From DASWFI01 sp036394315 (GTDB lineage Bacteria > Patescibacteriota > Doudnabacteria > UBA920 > O2-02-FULL-48-8): 16,630 bases of DNA. The stretch's first letter is position 1, and each line of letters opens with the position of its first letter. Shown in pieces: positions 14,349 to 16,630 of the stretch. The DNA lies in contig DASWFI010000050.1 of the NCBI GenBank assembly GCA_036394315.1, positions 1 through 16,630 of the forward strand, read 5' to 3'. Under the pieces are notes generated by a model. The model was not told the origin of the DNA and did not search any database. It saw only the letters and a program-made list of their open reading frames with translations. The position numbers and the translations under genes are program-made.

Positions 14349-14912
14349 ATGGGGAAAGTAATGAGTTTGATCAATACTACACCTGATGGCTTTGTAGACG
14401 GTAAATATGCCATTATCGATGCCGAATTTTATGAGTTTACGCACGGTCTACTACCACACACCAAGACAGTTGCCTTTGGCCGCAACACTTTCGAACTGTT
14501 CCAGAACCGCTGGCCACCCATCCTGGAAAAGGAAAACGTGCCAGAATGGCAAGTGAGGATGGCGAAGGCGCTGAACGATAAACATAAGGCAGTCTATTCA
14601 TCGACTTTGAAAACGACTACATGGAACAACTCCACCATTGTACAAAAAGTTGATGCCGGACACATTAACTCTTATAAACAGGAGGGCAAAGAAGGATTAC
14701 TTACACTTGGCAGTCTGGGCCTGGTTGCGGCATTAATAGAAATGAAGCTAATAGACGACTATTACTTCTGCATTCAGCCACTCATCGCTGGTAACGGTGA
14801 CGTGCGCCTTTTCGACAAGATGAACCTGGATGCGTGTCGCCCACTTAAATATGTGGATAGCAAACAATTAAAATCTGGCGTTCATATCATCCATTATCAG
14901 AGCGTAGATTAA
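14349..14912 (+). CDS. Dihydrofolate-reductase-family protein (RibD C-terminal type)
   Basis: A 187-residue cytosolic protein of the DHFR-like fold shared by RibD C-terminal domains and many stand-alone reductases. The N terminus has VMSLINTTPDGFVDGKYAII in place of the usual S-x-DG-x-I loop (Asp-Gly conserved in TPDGFVDG). Next are TVAFGRNTFELFQNRWP, the strand KAVYSSTLKTTTWNNSTIV and the cofactor-side LLTLGSLGLVAALIEMKLID, with YYFCIQPLIAGNGDVRLFD at the end. These follow family order without gaps. Most such proteins have no proven substrate; NADPH-dependent reduction is the family expectation. It stands first in a plus-strand run with the YCII and ECF42 genes. Its base composition is clearly higher in G+C than those two (14461-14520 is 34/60 against 20/60 at 15181-15240), and it is bracketed by a 29-bp repeat, so it may be a separate arrival. 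Confidence 0.88.
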   Translation: MGKVMSLINTTPDGFVDGKYAIIDAEFYEFTHGLLPHTKTVAFGRNTFELFQNRWPPILEKENVPEWQVRMAKALNDKHKAVYSSTLKTTTWNNSTIVQKVDAGHINSYKQEGKEGLLTLGSLGLVAALIEMKLIDDYYFCIQPLIAGNGDVRLFDKMNLDACRPLKYVDSKQLKSGVHIIHYQSVD

Positions 14913-14932
14913 CTTCGGGTCGCCGCAGTCAC

Positions 14933-14961
14933 TAATTTATAACAATTAAAATTTCAAACAA
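14933..14961 (+). repeat. Leader direct repeat, copy 2 (before the YCII gene)
   Basis: TAACAATTAAAATTTCAAAC and its upstream flank match the leader of the DHFR-family gene at 26 of 29 positions, and end one base before the ATG at 14963. Confidence 0.75.
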
Positions 14962-14962
14962 A

Positions 14963-15304
14963 ATGAAAGATTTCTTATTAGTATTTAGAACAGATTACAA
15001 TACTATGCCTAAGGGTTCACCCGAAGAAATGCAAGCTTCGACGAAACGCTGGATGGACTGGATAGGTGGTATTGCAGCTCAAAACAAATTGACCGACCGA
15101 GGAAATAGGTTAGTTCCTTCGGGCAAAGTTGTAAAAGCCGACAATGTAATTGCCGATGGACCTTACACGGAAATTAAAGAATCTATTGTAGGTTATAGTA
15201 TTGTAAAAGCAGCTTCTGTTGAAGAAGCTACTGAATTTGCAAAAGGGTGTCCTATTTTGACAATTGGTGGAAATGTAGAAGTCAGAGAGATTAGTGTAAT
15301 ATAA
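14963..15304 (+). CDS. YCII/DGPF-domain protein
   Basis: A 113-residue protein of the YCII-related (DGPF) family with a dimeric ferredoxin-like fold. It opens with the strand MKDFLLVFRTD, then SPEEMQASTKRWMDWIGGIA, and holds the signature DGPYTEIKESIVGYSIVKAA, a Tyr variant of the DGPF motif, followed by SVEEATEFAKGCPIL and the closing VEVREISVI. The biochemical role is unsettled. In the literature DGPF genes are the standard genomic partners and likely targets of ECF42 sigma factors, and here the ECF42-type gene follows 55 bp downstream. The gene is AT-rich like the sigma gene and unlike most of the window. It is 50 bp downstream of the DHFR-family gene, so a common transcript is possible, but the repeated leader may allow separate expression. 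Confidence 0.92.
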   Translation: MKDFLLVFRTDYNTMPKGSPEEMQASTKRWMDWIGGIAAQNKLTDRGNRLVPSGKVVKADNVIADGPYTEIKESIVGYSIVKAASVEEATEFAKGCPILTIGGNVEVREISVI

Positions 15305-15310
15305 GCGTAA

Positions 15311-15342
15311 TTTGGAAAACCCTAAATGCCTTTGTACTTTTA
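15311..15342 (+). promoter_or_regulatory. Promoter-like signal of the ECF42 gene, overlapping a hairpin
   Basis: TTTG (15311-15314), 20 nt, then TACTTTTA (15335-15342), seven of eight matches to TAnnTTTG counting the two free bases. Transcription would start near 15347, about 13 nt before the ATG at 15360. The -7 element lies in the loop and inner stem of the inverted repeat at 15323-15354. Confidence 0.4.
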
Positions 15343-15359
15343 CAAAGGCATTTATTTTT
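15323..15359 (+). terminator. Perfect 14-bp-stem hairpin with T run, abutting the sigma start codon
   Basis: TAAATGCCTTTGTA (15323-15336) and its exact reverse complement (15341-15354) enclose a CTTT loop and are followed by TTTTT (15355-15359), then ATG. On a transcript from the YCII gene this has the shape of an intrinsic terminator, although the stem is not GC-rich. It would separate the YCII gene from the sigma gene, or attenuate between them. Confidence 0.6.
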
Positions 15360-16610
15360 ATGAAACAGACAGAACTAATACCCAATTTATTTAGAACAGA
15401 ATATAGAAAAATAGTTTCTGTACTCTGCAAATTATTTGGCATTGAACATATTGAAATTGCAGAAGACATTGTAAGCGATACTTTTCTTTTAGCATCTGAA
15501 TTATGGGGTTTAAAAGGACTGCCCGAAAACCCAACAGCGTGGCTCTATATCGTTGCAAAAAATAAGACCAAAGATTATTTGAAACGTAATTCACTTTTTG
15601 CTCAAAACATTTCAAAAGAAATAAAAAACAATTCAACGACTTCGGAAGAAATAGAAATTGATTTGTCCATCAAAAATATTAACGACAGCCAATTGGCAAT
15701 GATATTTGTCGTTTGCCATCCTTGTAATCCGGCAGAAGCGCAAATTGGACTAGCGTTAAATCTTCTTTGTGGTTTTGGTGTTGATGAAATTGCCAACGCC
15801 TTTTTGACAAATAAAACAGTTATTTACAAACGACTACAACGAGCCAAAGAAAAACTTAGAACAGAAAAAATTAAAATAGAACAGCCTACTTTATCTGAAA
15901 TCAATGACCGACTATCTACCGTTTTAATGACTTTGTATTTGCTTTTTAATGAAGGCTATTATTCTTCAAACCAAGACATCACATTGCGTAAAGACCTTTG
16001 TTTGGAAGCGATGAGATTAACTTGTTTGCTTATTGAAAATGAACAAATGAACAAACCATTTGCAAATGCTTTACTTTCTTTAATGTGTTTTCAGTCGTCA
16101 AGATTTGACTCAAGACTTAATCAAAATGGAGAAATAATTTTATATCAAGACCAAGACACAGACCTATGGAATCAAGAACTGATTACCAAAGGAGAATATT
16201 TTTTAAATCAAGCTTCGCAAGGCAATAAAATTTCAAAATATCATTTAGAAGCTGGTATCGCTTACTGGCACACTATTAAAGCCGACACAAAAGAAAAATG
16301 GGAAAATATTTTACAGCTTTATAATCAACTACTACTTATTGAATATTCACCAATTGCAGCATTAAACAGAACTTATGCACTTGCCAAAGTAAACGGAAAA
16401 AAGGAAGCGATAATTGAAGCGGAAAAGATAAAACTTACCGACAATCATTTATACCATTCACTTTTGGGAGAACTTTATACCGACTTTGACAACACAAAAG
16501 CAATTTCACATTTACAAAATGCTTTGACACTTGCAAAATCAACGGCTGACAAAATGCTTATTTCCAACAAAATACTTGAATGCAGACAGAAAAAACAACA
16601 GCTAACATAG
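15360..16610 (+). CDS. ECF42-type sigma factor with C-terminal TPR-like domain
   Basis: A 416-residue sigma factor of the COG4941/ECF42 type. Region 2 is at about 8-78 (IEIAEDIVSDTFLLASELWG, then NPTAWLYIVAKNKTKDYLKR). Region 4 is at about 108-170, with LLCGFGVDEIANAFLTNKTV as helix-turn-helix and YKRLQRAKEKLR after it. The family hallmark YLLFNEGYYSS is at 193-203, and the helical TPR-like half runs to the end (SPIAALNRTYALAKVNGKKE, then YHSLLGELYTDFDNTKAISH). ECF42 factors have no anti-sigma partner; the C-terminal half is thought to modulate activity. Predicted targets are DGPF genes such as the one just upstream. The TTG at 15312 is in frame, but the ATG at 15360 lies after the promoter-like signal and starts at the sigma domain. 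The gene is strikingly AT-rich (16021-16080 has 17/60 G+C), suggesting transfer. Confidence 0.92.
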   Translation: MKQTELIPNLFRTEYRKIVSVLCKLFGIEHIEIAEDIVSDTFLLASELWGLKGLPENPTAWLYIVAKNKTKDYLKRNSLFAQNISKEIKNNSTTSEEIEIDLSIKNINDSQLAMIFVVCHPCNPAEAQIGLALNLLCGFGVDEIANAFLTNKTVIYKRLQRAKEKLRTEKIKIEQPTLSEINDRLSTVLMTLYLLFNEGYYSSNQDITLRKDLCLEAMRLTCLLIENEQMNKPFANALLSLMCFQSSRFDSRLNQNGEIILYQDQDTDLWNQELITKGEYFLNQASQGNKISKYHLEAGIAYWHTIKADTKEKWENILQLYNQLLLIEYSPIAALNRTYALAKVNGKKEAIIEAEKIKLTDNHLYHSLLGELYTDFDNTKAISHLQNALTLAKSTADKMLISNKILECRQKKQQLT

Positions 16611-16630
16611 TATTGCCAATAGTGGGGCGG

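Overview
The window looks like chromosomal DNA of a Bacteroidota bacterium, most likely a Chitinophagaceae member. The signs are an ECF sigma factor of the Bacteroides-expansion type followed by a FecR-type anti-sigma factor, a long two-FtsX-domain ABC permease of the kind common in that phylum, a subclass A2 class A beta-lactamase, promoter-like TTG / TAnnTTTG pairs and little Shine-Dalgarno signal. The genus assignment is inference.

Layout. 1-1046 (minus): sigma factor and the 5' part of its FecR-like anti-sigma partner, which runs off the left edge. 1122-2375 (minus): a secreted protein of unknown function. 2422-3198 (minus) and 3352-4290 (plus): a divergent pair of short-chain dehydrogenase and AraC-type regulator. 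4347-5075: a TonB C-terminal-domain protein. 5107-5310: a decayed dihydrofolate-reductase-family (RibD C-terminal type) gene. 5388-7775: an orphan MacB/FtsX-type permease, tail to tail with a class A beta-lactamase (7778-8695, minus). 8812-10137: an IPT/TIG plus NHL-repeat lipoprotein. 10299-11948: a serine hydrolase of the class C beta-lactamase/PBP fold.

12003-13953 is a patchwork. A 6-7 TM membrane protein (minus) and a small dimeric alpha/beta-barrel-type protein (plus) point outward from a 5'-truncated Crp/Fnr regulator. Both flanking genes have near-identical 53-bp control regions (50/53), arranged as an inverted repeat. Each contains an FNR-geometry palindrome centred about 40 bp upstream of the start site inferred from a shared -7-like element. 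A C-terminal fragment of an unrelated Bacteroidota surface protein follows.

14349-16610 holds a DHFR-family protein, a YCII/DGPF protein and an ECF42-type sigma factor with a TPR-like C-terminal half. YCII/DGPF plus ECF42 is a known association. Here the AT-rich YCII and sigma genes are separated from the GC-richer DHFR gene exactly at a 29-bp direct repeat that brackets the DHFR gene, and a perfect 14-bp-stem hairpin overlapping a promoter-like signal lies immediately before the sigma start codon.

The strongest candidate for something undescribed is the duplicated Crp/Fnr operator-promoter around the truncated regulator. Next come the repeat-bracketed DHFR gene and the hairpin/promoter in front of the ECF42 sigma gene. 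No CRISPR array, tRNA, rRNA, transposase or phage gene was seen.
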